The translations under genes were made by a program, and so were the position numbers. Below, piece by piece: positions 1-7,495 of a stretch of 64,000 nt of DNA. The notes below the pieces were generated by a model. The model ran no database searches. It was not told the DNA's origin and saw only the letters and a list, made by a program, of their open reading frames with translations. Each line of letters starts with the position of its first letter. The stretch's first letter is position 1. This DNA comes from Streptomyces ferrugineus (GTDB lineage Bacteria; Actinomycetota; Actinomycetes; Streptomycetales; Streptomycetaceae): the NCBI RefSeq assembly GCF_015160855.1, contig NZ_CP063373.1, forward strand, positions 1,674,001 to 1,738,000. Direction: 5' to 3'.

Positions 1-1
1 C

Positions 2-178
2 CACGACCGGTGGTTCCTCGACCGCGTCGCCACGCACATCCTCGCCTACGAGGGCGAGTCCAAGTGGTTCTGGTTCGAGGGCAACTTCGAGTCGTACGAG
101 AAGAACAAGATCGAGCGGCTCGGCCCGGACGCGGCCCGTCCGCACCGTGCCACCTACAAGAAGCTGACCCGGGGCTGA
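2..178 (+). CDS. ettA: Energy-dependent translational throttle protein EttA (ABC-F), C-terminal end
   Basis: Only the last 58 codons are in the window; the gene starts upstream. The fragment opens on HDRWFLDRVATHI, the H-loop and following region of the second ABC domain of ABC-F proteins, and continues with WFEGNFESYEKNK and a basic tail RPHRATYKKLTRG. That tail is typical of EttA, which binds the ribosomal E site and gates the first elongation step according to ATP/ADP level. There is no membrane domain, as expected for a soluble ABC-F protein. It ends with TGA at 176-178, six bases before the thioesterase gene, so the two are probably co-transcribed. Other ABC-F paralogues cannot be fully excluded from this fragment. 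Confidence 0.85.
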   Translation, partial: HDRWFLDRVATHILAYEGESKWFWFEGNFESYEKNKIERLGPDAARPHRATYKKLTRG

Positions 179-184
179 TCGATC

Positions 185-601
185 TTGCGCCACATCTACC
201 GCTGCCCGCTGCGCTGGGCGGACATGGACGCGTACGGCCACGTCAACAACGTGGTGTTCCTCCGCTACCTGGAGGAAGCCCGTATCGACTTCCTGTTCCG
301 CCCGGACAAGGATTTCCAGCAGGGGTCCGTGGTGGCGCGCCATGAGATCGACTACAAGCGGCAGCTCGTCCACCGGCACGCGCCCGTGGCCATCGAGCTG
401 TGGGTCACGCAGGTCAGGGCCGCGTCCTTCACCCTCACCTACGAGGTGAAGGACGACGACCTCGTCTACGTCCGGGCGTCGACGGTGATAGTGCCGTTCG
501 ACTTCGAGGCACAGCGGCCGCGCCGGATCACCGCGGAGGAGAAGGAGTTCCTCCAGGAGTACATGGACGAGGCCGACGAGGAGGAGGCCGTCGCGGCATG
601 A
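185..601 (+). CDS. Acyl-CoA thioesterase, YbgC/FadM hotdog type
   Basis: A 138-residue single hotdog-fold thioesterase. Residues 11-22 (WADMDAYGHVNN) carry the 4HBT motif, with Asp15 in the position of the catalytic aspartate, followed by FLRYLEEAR on the central helix. The length fits the family. These enzymes hydrolyse acyl-CoA or 4-hydroxybenzoyl-CoA thioesters; the acyl group cannot be read from the sequence. The start is TTG at 185, the only initiator that preserves the conserved RHIYRCPLRW strand. It lies six bases after the ettA stop and its own stop overlaps the next ATG (ATGA at 598-601), suggesting translational coupling. The ettA-thioesterase pairing is, from memory, common in actinobacteria. 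Confidence 0.85.
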   Translation: MRHIYRCPLRWADMDAYGHVNNVVFLRYLEEARIDFLFRPDKDFQQGSVVARHEIDYKRQLVHRHAPVAIELWVTQVRAASFTLTYEVKDDDLVYVRASTVIVPFDFEAQRPRRITAEEKEFLQEYMDEADEEEAVAA

Positions 602-1266
602 CGGTCCTCCACCTCGCCGACGAGGGGGAGGCGGCGGATCTCGCGGCCTTCCTCTCCCGGCTGCTCCACTACGACCGGTCAGCCGCGGTGCGCCTCCAGG
701 CGGCCGGCACCGCGCTCGCGGTCTTCGGACGGCCCCCGTCCTTTGAGGTGCTGGCGATCCGCGCGGTGCGCCTCGCCAAGCCGTACGAGAACGGTCTCGA
801 CGTCACGCTGGACGTGACCGTCTCCGCCGGTGAACTCCTGGAGTCCGTCGATGAGTCGGCGGCCACCGCCGTCGTGCCCCAGGCCGTGACCGGGCCGCCG
901 TGGGCCGGAGTGCTCCCGCCGCGCGGCGGATGGCGCCCGGTGCCGGGGCTGCCCGCGCCCGACGCCCTGCGGGCGATGATCGGTGCGGGGATCGCCGAGT
1001 TCCGGTCGCGTACGCAGGAGCTGGCGGCCGAGCGGCGTACCCGCAGCGAACTCGACCGGATCGGGCGGGAGATCTGGTCCCGGACCGTCGGGGAAACCCA
1101 GCTGCCGGTACGGGCCGTGCACGCCGCCCAGTCACTGGGCTTCCTGCGCGCCACCGGGGAGCCGGCCCTGCTCTCGTCCGGCGCGTGGCTGCGGCTGCGC
1201 ACGCCGTACGGGTCGATCGCCGTACGACGTGCGGGGCTCGGCGCGCTCGACGTCAGCGTCCGCTGA
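598..1266 (+). CDS. Conserved hypothetical protein coupled to the thioesterase
   Basis: A 222-residue soluble protein starting at the ATG that overlaps the thioesterase stop by 4 bp. I do not recognise its family. The N-terminal half alternates strands and helices with an LAKPYENGLDVTLDVTVSAGELLESV segment; the middle has a Pro-rich GWRPVPGLPAPDALRAMI linker; the C-terminal half is a charged helix (residues about 130-160, RSRTQELAAERRTRSELDRIGREIW) leading to a compact end, ALLSSGAWLRLRTPYGSIAVR, which looks like a small DNA- or ligand-binding fold. There is no signal peptide or membrane segment. Tight coupling with ettA and the thioesterase suggests constitutive co-expression; the function is unknown. 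Confidence 0.75.
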   Translation: MTVLHLADEGEAADLAAFLSRLLHYDRSAAVRLQAAGTALAVFGRPPSFEVLAIRAVRLAKPYENGLDVTLDVTVSAGELLESVDESAATAVVPQAVTGPPWAGVLPPRGGWRPVPGLPAPDALRAMIGAGIAEFRSRTQELAAERRTRSELDRIGREIWSRTVGETQLPVRAVHAAQSLGFLRATGEPALLSSGAWLRLRTPYGSIAVRRAGLGALDVSVR

Positions 1267-1290
1267 CGGTCGCGTCGGCGGCCGGCAGGC

Positions 1291-1704
1291 TCAGCCCGCC
1301 GTGTTCACCATCGACGCCGCCGCGTACGTGAGGTAGTTCCACAGCGTCCGCTCGTGCTCCTCGGAGAGGCCGAGCTCGTCGACGGCGACCCGCATGTGCT
1401 TCAGCCACGCGTCGTGCGCCGCGCGGTCGACGGTGAAGGGGGCGTGGCGCATGCGCAGGCGCGGGTGGCCGCGGTTCTCGCTGTACGTGGTCGGGCCGCC
1501 CCAGTACTGGATCAGGAACAGGGTCAGCCGCTCCTCCGCCGGGCCCAGGTCCTCCTCGGGGTACATGGGCCGCAGCAGCGGGTCCTCGGCGACACCCTCG
1601 TAGAAACGGTGGACGAGGCGGCGGAAGGTCTCCTCCCCGCCGACCTGCTCGTAGAAGGTCTGCTCCTGAAGCGTGCCGCGCCGAATCTCATTCACGCCCT
1701 CCAT
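1291..1704 (-). CDS. glbO: Group II truncated haemoglobin (trHbO type)
   Basis: A 137-residue haem protein of the trHbO class. It shows the 2-over-2 globin landmarks: [21 protein letters not shown] (B/C helices with the B10 Tyr), [11 protein letters not shown] in the CD-E region, RHAPF carrying the proximal F8 His, and AWLKHM with the class-defining G8 Trp. The match to mycobacterial GlbO is close over the whole length. Members bind O2 and detoxify NO or peroxide; some associate with membranes. The start is ATG at 1704. The gene is convergent with the hypothetical upstream (24 bp between stops) and divergent from the methyltransferase, so it is probably monocistronic. Confidence 0.95.
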   Translation of the reverse strand: MEGVNEIRRGTLQEQTFYEQVGGEETFRRLVHRFYEGVAEDPLLRPMYPEEDLGPAEERLTLFLIQYWGGPTTYSENRGHPRLRMRHAPFTVDRAAHDAWLKHMRVAVDELGLSEEHERTLWNYLTYAAASMVNTAG

Positions 1705-1814
1705 GCTCTCAGACTCGGCGACCGAGGACTCCAGGCCTAGGACCCGAGCGACTCGTTCCGGATCGTCCGGGTCAGGTGCTCGCCTCGCACCGTCTCGCGC
1801 AGGACAGTGGACGT

Positions 1815-2801
1815 ATGAGCGCGCACGCTCTCGACCGGGACCTGGAGGACCTCGCCGCCTCGGCGCGGGCCGCGCTGGTGCGCGAGATCGACCTGAGCGG
1901 GGCGTGGGCCGGCGACCCCGTGTGGCGGGACGTCTTCGGGGCCGTGCCGCGGCATCTGTTCGTGCCGTACTACTACGTCGGCGTCGCCGGCGGCTACGAG
2001 CGCCGCTGGGGCCAGAGCCCCGACCCGGCCGCGCGCGAGCGGTGGGTGCGCGGCACCTACGCCGACACCCCGCTGGCCACCCGGCTGCGCGACGGCGAGC
2101 TGCTCTCCTCCAGCAGCCAGCCGTCGCTGATGGCGATGATGCTGGTCGCGCTGGAGGTGCGGGACGGCGACCGGGTCCTGGAGATCGGCGCGGGCACCGG
2201 CTACAACGCCGCCCTGCTCGCCCACCGGCTCGGCGACGACGATCTCGTCACCACCGTCGACCTGGAGCCGGAGATCACCGAGTCGGCCCGGCAGCACCTG
2301 GCCGCCGCCGGATACCACCCCGCCGTAGTCACCGGCGACGGCGCACGCGGTGTGCCCGAGCGCGCCCCCTTCGACCGGATCATCGCCACCTGCACCCTGC
2401 CGTCCATCCCGCGCGCCTGGCTCGCCCAGTGCCGTCCCGGCGCCCGCGTCCTGACGCCGCTCGCCACCGGCCTGGTCGCCCTCGCCGTACGGGACGCCGA
2501 GCACGCCGAGGGGCGCTTCCTGCACACGCCCGCCTACTTCGTGCCGCTGCGCGGAGGCAGCCGCTGGGAGCCGGAGCCCGCGCACATGGGCGGGCTGCCG
2601 CGCCGGGCCCGCGAGCACGAACTGTTCCGCTTCCTGCTCGCCCTGACCCGCGGCAGCCTCGATCCGCAGGAGGCGTACGCGCTGTGGGAGCGCGAGGGGC
2701 GGCCGGAGCGACAGCGGTACGGGATCACGGTGCGCGGCGAGCACGAGTGGGCGTGGCTGGACGACCCCGAGGGGCCCTACGCGTGGCCGCTGCCCGGCTG
2801 A
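1815..2801 (+). CDS. PIMT-like SAM-dependent methyltransferase
   Basis: A 328-residue class I methyltransferase. SAM motif I is [15 protein letters not shown] at about residues 121-135, and it is preceded by [13 protein letters not shown] (98-110), the loop typical of protein-L-isoaspartate O-methyltransferase (PIMT) relatives. The N-terminal RHLFVPYYY and a C-terminal region of about 110 residues after the Rossmann core go beyond classical PIMT (about 210 residues). From memory, this extended form resembles methyltransferases that recur in RiPP (grasp or FxLD) clusters, but no precursor or ATP-grasp gene is adjacent. The start is ATG 1815 with AGGA 10 bp upstream; an upstream in-frame ATG at 1776 lacks a Shine-Dalgarno. 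It is convergent with the FHA gene. Confidence 0.8.
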   Translation: MSAHALDRDLEDLAASARAALVREIDLSGAWAGDPVWRDVFGAVPRHLFVPYYYVGVAGGYERRWGQSPDPAARERWVRGTYADTPLATRLRDGELLSSSSQPSLMAMMLVALEVRDGDRVLEIGAGTGYNAALLAHRLGDDDLVTTVDLEPEITESARQHLAAAGYHPAVVTGDGARGVPERAPFDRIIATCTLPSIPRAWLAQCRPGARVLTPLATGLVALAVRDAEHAEGRFLHTPAYFVPLRGGSRWEPEPAHMGGLPRRAREHELFRFLLALTRGSLDPQEAYALWEREGRPERQRYGITVRGEHEWAWLDDPEGPYAWPLPG

Positions 2802-2822
2802 GACACCGGGAGCGGCCGAGAA

Positions 2823-4364
2823 CTAGCCGCGCCGGATCGTGATCGTCGTCCACGCCCCCACGTGCACCCGGTCGCCGTCCTGCAGCGGCACCGGCACGAA
2901 GGGCTGGATCGGCTCCTCGGCGCCGTTCACCGTGGTGCCGTTCGTCGAGTTCTGGTCGACGACCGCCCAGGTGCCGTCCGGCTGCTGGACCAGGACCGCG
3001 TGCTGGTGCGAGACGCCCGGGTCCTCCGGCGGCACCGACAGGTCGATGTCGGGGGTGTCGCCGGTGGAGTGGCGGCGGCGGCCGATGGTGACCTGGTTGC
3101 CGGTGAGCGTGCGCTGCTGCTCGGGCGAGTACGCGGGCAGGTTCAGGCCCGCGGCCTCGGGGCCGGAGCGCTGCATCATCGCCATGAAGTAGTCGCGGTC
3201 CGGACCGATGGTCGCCATCCAGGTCGTCGGCTGCTGCTGGTAGCCGGGGCCGGGCGGGGGCGGGGCCTGGGTCGCGCCGGGCTGCGGGTAGCCGTAGCCG
3301 CCCTGGGCGGGAGCGCCGGGGCCCGACGAGGGCGGAGAGATCACCCAGTCGTCGTCACCGCCGCCGAAGGACGGGCCGCCGGGCTGCGGACGGTTCGGGT
3401 CCTGTCCGAATCCGGGCGGGGCCGGCGGGGCGGCGGGGCCCGGGCCGGGGCCGGTCGGCTGGAACGCCTGCGGAGCACCGCCGGTCGCGCCGGGACCGCC
3501 GGGCGGGGTGGGGCCGGGCGGCGGCGGAACCGGCCGCGAGGGGTCGCCGCCGAAGCCGGAGGGGCCGTTCATGCCCGGGCCGCCGGGGCCACCGGGTCCG
3601 CCCGGGCCGCCGGGGTTCGTGTTGCCCGGACCACCGGGACCCGCGCCGAAGCCGCCCGGGCCGCCCGGACCACCGGGGCCGCCTCCGGGACCACCGGGTC
3701 CGCCGGGACCGCCGAAGCCCGAACCGGGACCACCCATGCCACCGGGGCCGGGACCACCGGGTCCGCCAGGGCCGCCCTGAGGACCAGGACCATGACCAGG
3801 ACCGGGGCCACCGGGTGCGCCAGGGCCACCCTGAGGGCCGGGACCGCCCGGGCCACCCGGGCCGCCGGGACCCCCCTGCCCCTGCGGCTCCGCGCCGAAC
3901 GGCGGGATCGGTTCCGCCGGGCGGTTCACCTGGGACGGGCGCGAGCCCTGGTACTCGTACGAGTCACCGCCGCCGAACGACGGCGGAGGCCCCGACTGCT
4001 GCTGGAAGTGGGAGGGCAGGCCCGGGCCGCCGGGCGCCGGCTGGCGCGGGGCGGCGGGGGTGTACGACGTCGCGGTGTTGGTCAGGAAGTTCCACCGGCA
4101 CTCCTCGCAGAACGGCGCACCGCCCTCACGCGGCGTACGGCACTGCGGGCACAGCTCCGGCTCCGGCATGCCGGACATGGGCGGACGTCCGCCCTGCTGA
4201 CCGGCGTTCGGGCCACCGGACGGGCCGCCGGGCGGCGGGAAGCCATAGCCACCGCCGGGCGGGGGCGGCGGAGGGGGCGGAGGTACGGCACCGGCCATGC
4301 GGTGACCGCAGACCTCGCACCAGTCGTCGGAACCCGACTGGTGTCCGTTCGGGCAGGTCGGCAT
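2823..4364 (-). CDS. FHA-domain protein with double zinc ribbon and collagen-like linker
   Basis: 513 residues. Two zinc ribbons open the protein: Cys4/Cys16/Cys19 with His8, then Cys72/75/86/89. A low-complexity Pro/Gly region follows, including a collagen-like run of GGP/GPGG repeats at roughly residues 165-300. The C-terminal FHA domain (about 420-513) has the phosphothreonine-binding signature: IGRRR, then SHQHA, then NSTNGT. FHA domains read phosphothreonine, so this is the likely substrate or reader of the PknG-type kinase encoded four genes upstream, analogous to OdhI/GarA but far larger. The start is ATG 4364 with GAGGGGGAAG 8 bp upstream. It is last in the cluster, 38 bp after the VWA gene. 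Confidence 0.9.
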   Translation of the reverse strand: MPTCPNGHQSGSDDWCEVCGHRMAGAVPPPPPPPPPGGGYGFPPPGGPSGGPNAGQQGGRPPMSGMPEPELCPQCRTPREGGAPFCEECRWNFLTNTATSYTPAAPRQPAPGGPGLPSHFQQQSGPPPSFGGGDSYEYQGSRPSQVNRPAEPIPPFGAEPQGQGGPGGPGGPGGPGPQGGPGAPGGPGPGHGPGPQGGPGGPGGPGPGGMGGPGSGFGGPGGPGGPGGGPGGPGGPGGFGAGPGGPGNTNPGGPGGPGGPGGPGMNGPSGFGGDPSRPVPPPPGPTPPGGPGATGGAPQAFQPTGPGPGPAAPPAPPGFGQDPNRPQPGGPSFGGGDDDWVISPPSSGPGAPAQGGYGYPQPGATQAPPPPGPGYQQQPTTWMATIGPDRDYFMAMMQRSGPEAAGLNLPAYSPEQQRTLTGNQVTIGRRRHSTGDTPDIDLSVPPEDPGVSHQHAVLVQQPDGTWAVVDQNSTNGTTVNGAEEPIQPFVPVPLQDGDRVHVGAWTTITIRRG

Positions 4365-4402
4365 GTCGGCGCTTCCCCCTCTCAGGTCAGGGAACTTCTA
4401 GC

Positions 4403-5749
4403 TCACTTCTTTACACGAACAGTCTTTGTCGACCGTGTCTCGAGAGTCATCTCGTCGGCCTCCGCGACCTTCGTCTTCAGTCGCACAGTACCTGTCGTGG
4501 CATCGACCACGTCCACCACCTTCGCAAGTAGCTTCGCAGTATCCGCGTTCCCGGAGTCGTTCGCGAGCTGAACGGCGCGGCCCAGTTTGGCTGTTGCGCC
4601 ATCCATATCACCCGCTTTGCGAAGATCCAGCCCTTGTTGAATGGCTTGTGCCAGTTCGGCCTGGCCGGTGTAGTGGGCGACCTGAGGGTTGATCGACGTC
4701 GAGGCGACCATGTCGTCGGTCCATACGGCCCGTACGAGACCCTGCGCGCCCAAGTTCCCCGCGCTGCCGTCGGGTTGCGGAACGACCAGCGAGACCCGGG
4801 CGGCGAGCATCTCCTGGCCGAGGTTCGCGGCCGGGACCTCGACGCAAACGTGGTAGTCACGGGACTCGTCGCCCCAGGAGCCGGTGGGGTAGTCCCCGGC
4901 GCGCGGGCCGGCCTCGGTGCGGCGGTCGGTCAACTCCTCGACCGTCGGCGCGACCTGCTTGACGAACTTGATCGTGGTGCCGACCGGCGTCCACAGCCGC
5001 AGCGCGACGTCCGCGACCTCCTTGCCCATCGCCGTCTCCATCATCCGTGTGAAGTCGGCGGCGAGACCGGCCGGGTCCGCGACGATGTCGGCGCTGCCGA
5101 GCAGCGCGGAGGCGATCCCTGTGACTTCTTTCACTTCCCAGTCGGTGCCCACGCCGCGGGCGTCACAGGTGAACCGTCCGGCACAGGCGTCGAGCGCGGC
5201 CTTCAGGTCCTCGGGCGACTCGTGCTCGTTGCGGCCGTCCGTGAGCAGGATGCCGTGCCGGATGGCGACGTCGTCCGAGGACAGCAGCCGGTCGGCGAGG
5301 CGCAGCCAGGTGCCGATGGCCGTGCCGCCGCCCGCGCTCAGCCTGCGCAGCGCCTGCTTGGCCTGGTCACGGGTGGTGGCGTCGGCCACGGCGAGGTTGC
5401 CGCCCCCCGGGTAGACCTCCTTCGCCACGTGCGTGCCGCCGATCACCGCGAAGTGCACGCCGTCGCGCAGGGTGTCGATGGCGGCGGCCGTGGCGTCGCG
5501 GGCGTTGCGCATCTTGGTCGGCGGGTAGTCCATCGAGCCCGAGCAGTCGACCATGATCGCCACGGCCGCGGACGGGCTCTGCCCCGGCGAGTACAGGTGC
5601 GGCGCGGTGACCGCGCTGCCGATCGTGCCGCCGCCGGTCGAGGTGACCGTGACGATCGCGTTGACCTCGCGGCCGCCCTCGGGCAGGTACTCGTTCTGGT
5701 ACACGTCCACCGAGAACTGCGGCACGTTTGATTTCGAGAAATTGGCCAT
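4403..5749 (-). CDS. VWA-domain (MIDAS) protein of the signalling cluster
   Basis: 448 residues with no signal peptide. After an N-terminal beta region (about 1-60) comes a von Willebrand A domain with a complete MIDAS start, DCSGSMD at residues 68-74, later GGGTAIGTW and ILLTDGRNEHES. C-terminal beta segments follow, then a helical repeat-like region at about 345-400 (AELAQAIQQGLDLRKAGDMDGATAKLGRAVQLANDSG) that looks TPR-like. VWA proteins bind partners through a divalent metal. Beside a kinase, a PP2C phosphatase and an FHA protein, it is likely to act as a scaffold or effector; that role is inferred from context. The start is ATG 5749. It follows the PP2C gene after 96 bp that contain a hairpin at 5800-5821. 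Confidence 0.88.
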   Translation of the reverse strand: MANFSKSNVPQFSVDVYQNEYLPEGGREVNAIVTVTSTGGGTIGSAVTAPHLYSPGQSPSAAVAIMVDCSGSMDYPPTKMRNARDATAAAIDTLRDGVHFAVIGGTHVAKEVYPGGGNLAVADATTRDQAKQALRRLSAGGGTAIGTWLRLADRLLSSDDVAIRHGILLTDGRNEHESPEDLKAALDACAGRFTCDARGVGTDWEVKEVTGIASALLGSADIVADPAGLAADFTRMMETAMGKEVADVALRLWTPVGTTIKFVKQVAPTVEELTDRRTEAGPRAGDYPTGSWGDESRDYHVCVEVPAANLGQEMLAARVSLVVPQPDGSAGNLGAQGLVRAVWTDDMVASTSINPQVAHYTGQAELAQAIQQGLDLRKAGDMDGATAKLGRAVQLANDSGNADTAKLLAKVVDVVDATTGTVRLKTKVAEADEMTLETRSTKTVRVKK

Positions 5750-5799
5750 ACGTTCTCAAATCCCCCTAAAGAACCCCGCGGTGGGGCCATGGCTGCCGA

Positions 5800-5821
5800 C
5801 GGACCGGTCCCCTCCGGTCCG
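5800..5821 (-). terminator. Intercistronic hairpin between PP2C and VWA genes
   Basis: An 8-bp perfect stem (CGGACCGG / CCGGTCCG) with a 6-base loop lies between the PP2C stop and the VWA start. It has no T-run. It could attenuate transcription or protect mRNA ends, giving unequal expression of kinase/phosphatase versus VWA/FHA genes. Function inferred. Confidence 0.45.
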
Positions 5822-5845
5822 CTGAGGCCGTCCCCGCAGTAGGCC

Positions 5846-7492
5846 TCAGGCCGATCCTGCCCCCAACGGCGGCGCCGGGAACGGCAGGATCGCCACTGTT
5901 ACGTTGTCGTGGCCCCCGCCGTCGAGCGCGTGTCCGACCAGTACCCGGGCGCCGTGCAGGGGGCGCGCGGCGGCGTCGAGGGGCACGACGTCGGCCATGT
6001 CCTCGGCCGCCTCCGCGTAGTTCCACAGCCCGTCGGTGCACACCACCACCACACCCGGGCGGTCCGGCTTGAAGGAAGCGGTGTGCGGCTCCAGCTCGTA
6101 GGCGTCCGCGCCGAGCCAGCCCGTGATGGCGTGGGCGCGCTCGTCGGCGTACGCCTCGGCCTCGCTCATCAGGCCCGCGGCGACCATCTGCGCGGCCCAG
6201 GAGTCGTCCTCGGTGAGCCGGGCCGGGGGAGTGCCGCGGTCGACCGGGACCCAGTAGGCGCGGCTGTCGCCGACCCAGCCGACGACCAGCAGGCCGGCGG
6301 TGACCACGGCGCCGACGAAGGTGCAGGCCGGCGCGTTCTGGTGCGGGGCCTGCTCGCGGGCCGTGGCCGGTTCGCTCGCCAGCGCGTTGACCGCGTTCGA
6401 GGCGGCGATGATCGCGTCGTGCATGGCCTGCTGCGGGTGCGTGCCGCGCGGCAGGGCGGTCAGCAGCGACTCGCTCGCGGCCCGGGAGGCGGCCATCGAG
6501 GCGTCGTCGGGGCGGGTCGCCGAGGACACACCGTCGCAGACGATCGCGAGCACCGCCGGCCGGCCGTCGGGCAGCGTGGTGCCGCTCACGGCGAACGCGT
6601 CCTCGTTGCGGTGGTGGCGCAGACCGCGGTCGCTGACGGCGGCGACGGGGCCTGCGTCCTGCTCCATGTGGTCGCGCTCGCGCGGCTGGGCGTGCCCGCA
6701 GTTCTCGCAGTACCCGTCGTGGTCGACCCGGCCCGCCCGGCACGCCACGCACACCTTGGTGCCCTCGGGCGGGGTCGGCAGGTCGGTGGCGATACGCGGG
6801 TCGGGCGCCTGCAAGGCGTACTCCTCGGGCTGCGGCGGACGGTCGAACCGCACACCGGACGCCGGGGGGACCGGGGGGACCGGGGAGCCGGTCGGGGCCG
6901 GGGGGACGGCTGGGGGGTGCGGCGCCTGGGGGCCGACAGGGCCGACAGGGCTGCCGGGGCCCGCGTGGCCGCCGGGACTTGCGGGGCCGCCCGGACCTGC
7001 AGGGCCGGATGGGCTGGCGTGCCCGCCCGGACCTGCGGGGCCGCCCGGCGCCGGATAGCCGTGTGGTGCGTGGTGGTCCGGTGCCGGGAGGCCGGGGTTG
7101 ACGGGACCCGGCGTCATGCCCTGGCCGCTCGGCGGCACCTCGACCCCGCTCGCCGGCGGTGGCACCGGTGCGGAGGGCGGCGGGGACTGCGGGGGCGGGG
7201 GTGTGCCCGGGGGCACGGGGTGGCCGCCGGAGTGCGTGCCGTGGGCGTCCGCCGGCGGCTGCGAGGGCGCGGGCACGCCGGGGCCGTCCGGCGCGTGTGG
7301 GGTGGGCCACGCCATGCCGGGCGCGCCCGGGGCGGGGGGCGGCGCCGAGCCGTTCAGGGCGATGGTCGGGTGGTCGTCCGGCCGTACGGGCACGGCGGAC
7401 AGGTCGTATCCGCACGCACCGCAGAAACGGTCACCCGACTCGAGCGGCCATTCGCAGCTCGGGCAGGCGGACAGCTGGGGCATCTGCGACAT
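5846..7492 (-). CDS. PP2C-family Ser/Thr protein phosphatase with double zinc ribbon
   Basis: 548 residues. Zinc ribbon 1 uses Cys10/13/24/27; a Pro/Gly/Ala-rich linker spans about 35-240, partly collagen-like around 150-185; zinc ribbon 2 uses Cys248/251/262/265. The PP2C domain runs from about 283: SDRGLRHHRNEDAF (metal ligand region, Asp298), VCDGVSS (Asp320), CTDGLWNY and GHDNVTVAIL. All metal-binding aspartates are present, although DGVSS replaces the usual DGMGG. It should be a Mn/Mg-dependent phosphatase opposing the adjacent kinase. ATG 7492 is chosen; an in-frame TTG at 7495 directly abuts the kinase stop codon (TAG at 7496-7498), so translation is probably coupled. No membrane segment is seen. 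Confidence 0.92.
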   Translation of the reverse strand: MSQMPQLSACPSCEWPLESGDRFCGACGYDLSAVPVRPDDHPTIALNGSAPPPAPGAPGMAWPTPHAPDGPGVPAPSQPPADAHGTHSGGHPVPPGTPPPPQSPPPSAPVPPPASGVEVPPSGQGMTPGPVNPGLPAPDHHAPHGYPAPGGPAGPGGHASPSGPAGPGGPASPGGHAGPGSPVGPVGPQAPHPPAVPPAPTGSPVPPVPPASGVRFDRPPQPEEYALQAPDPRIATDLPTPPEGTKVCVACRAGRVDHDGYCENCGHAQPRERDHMEQDAGPVAAVSDRGLRHHRNEDAFAVSGTTLPDGRPAVLAIVCDGVSSATRPDDASMAASRAASESLLTALPRGTHPQQAMHDAIIAASNAVNALASEPATAREQAPHQNAPACTFVGAVVTAGLLVVGWVGDSRAYWVPVDRGTPPARLTEDDSWAAQMVAAGLMSEAEAYADERAHAITGWLGADAYELEPHTASFKPDRPGVVVVCTDGLWNYAEAAEDMADVVPLDAAARPLHGARVLVGHALDGGGHDNVTVAILPFPAPPLGAGSA

Positions 7493-7495
7493 CAA

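Noticed and set aside
3508..3870. Regularly spaced repeats considered as a CRISPR array
   Set aside because: No unique spacers; the repeats are in-frame Gly/Pro codons of the FHA-protein linker.
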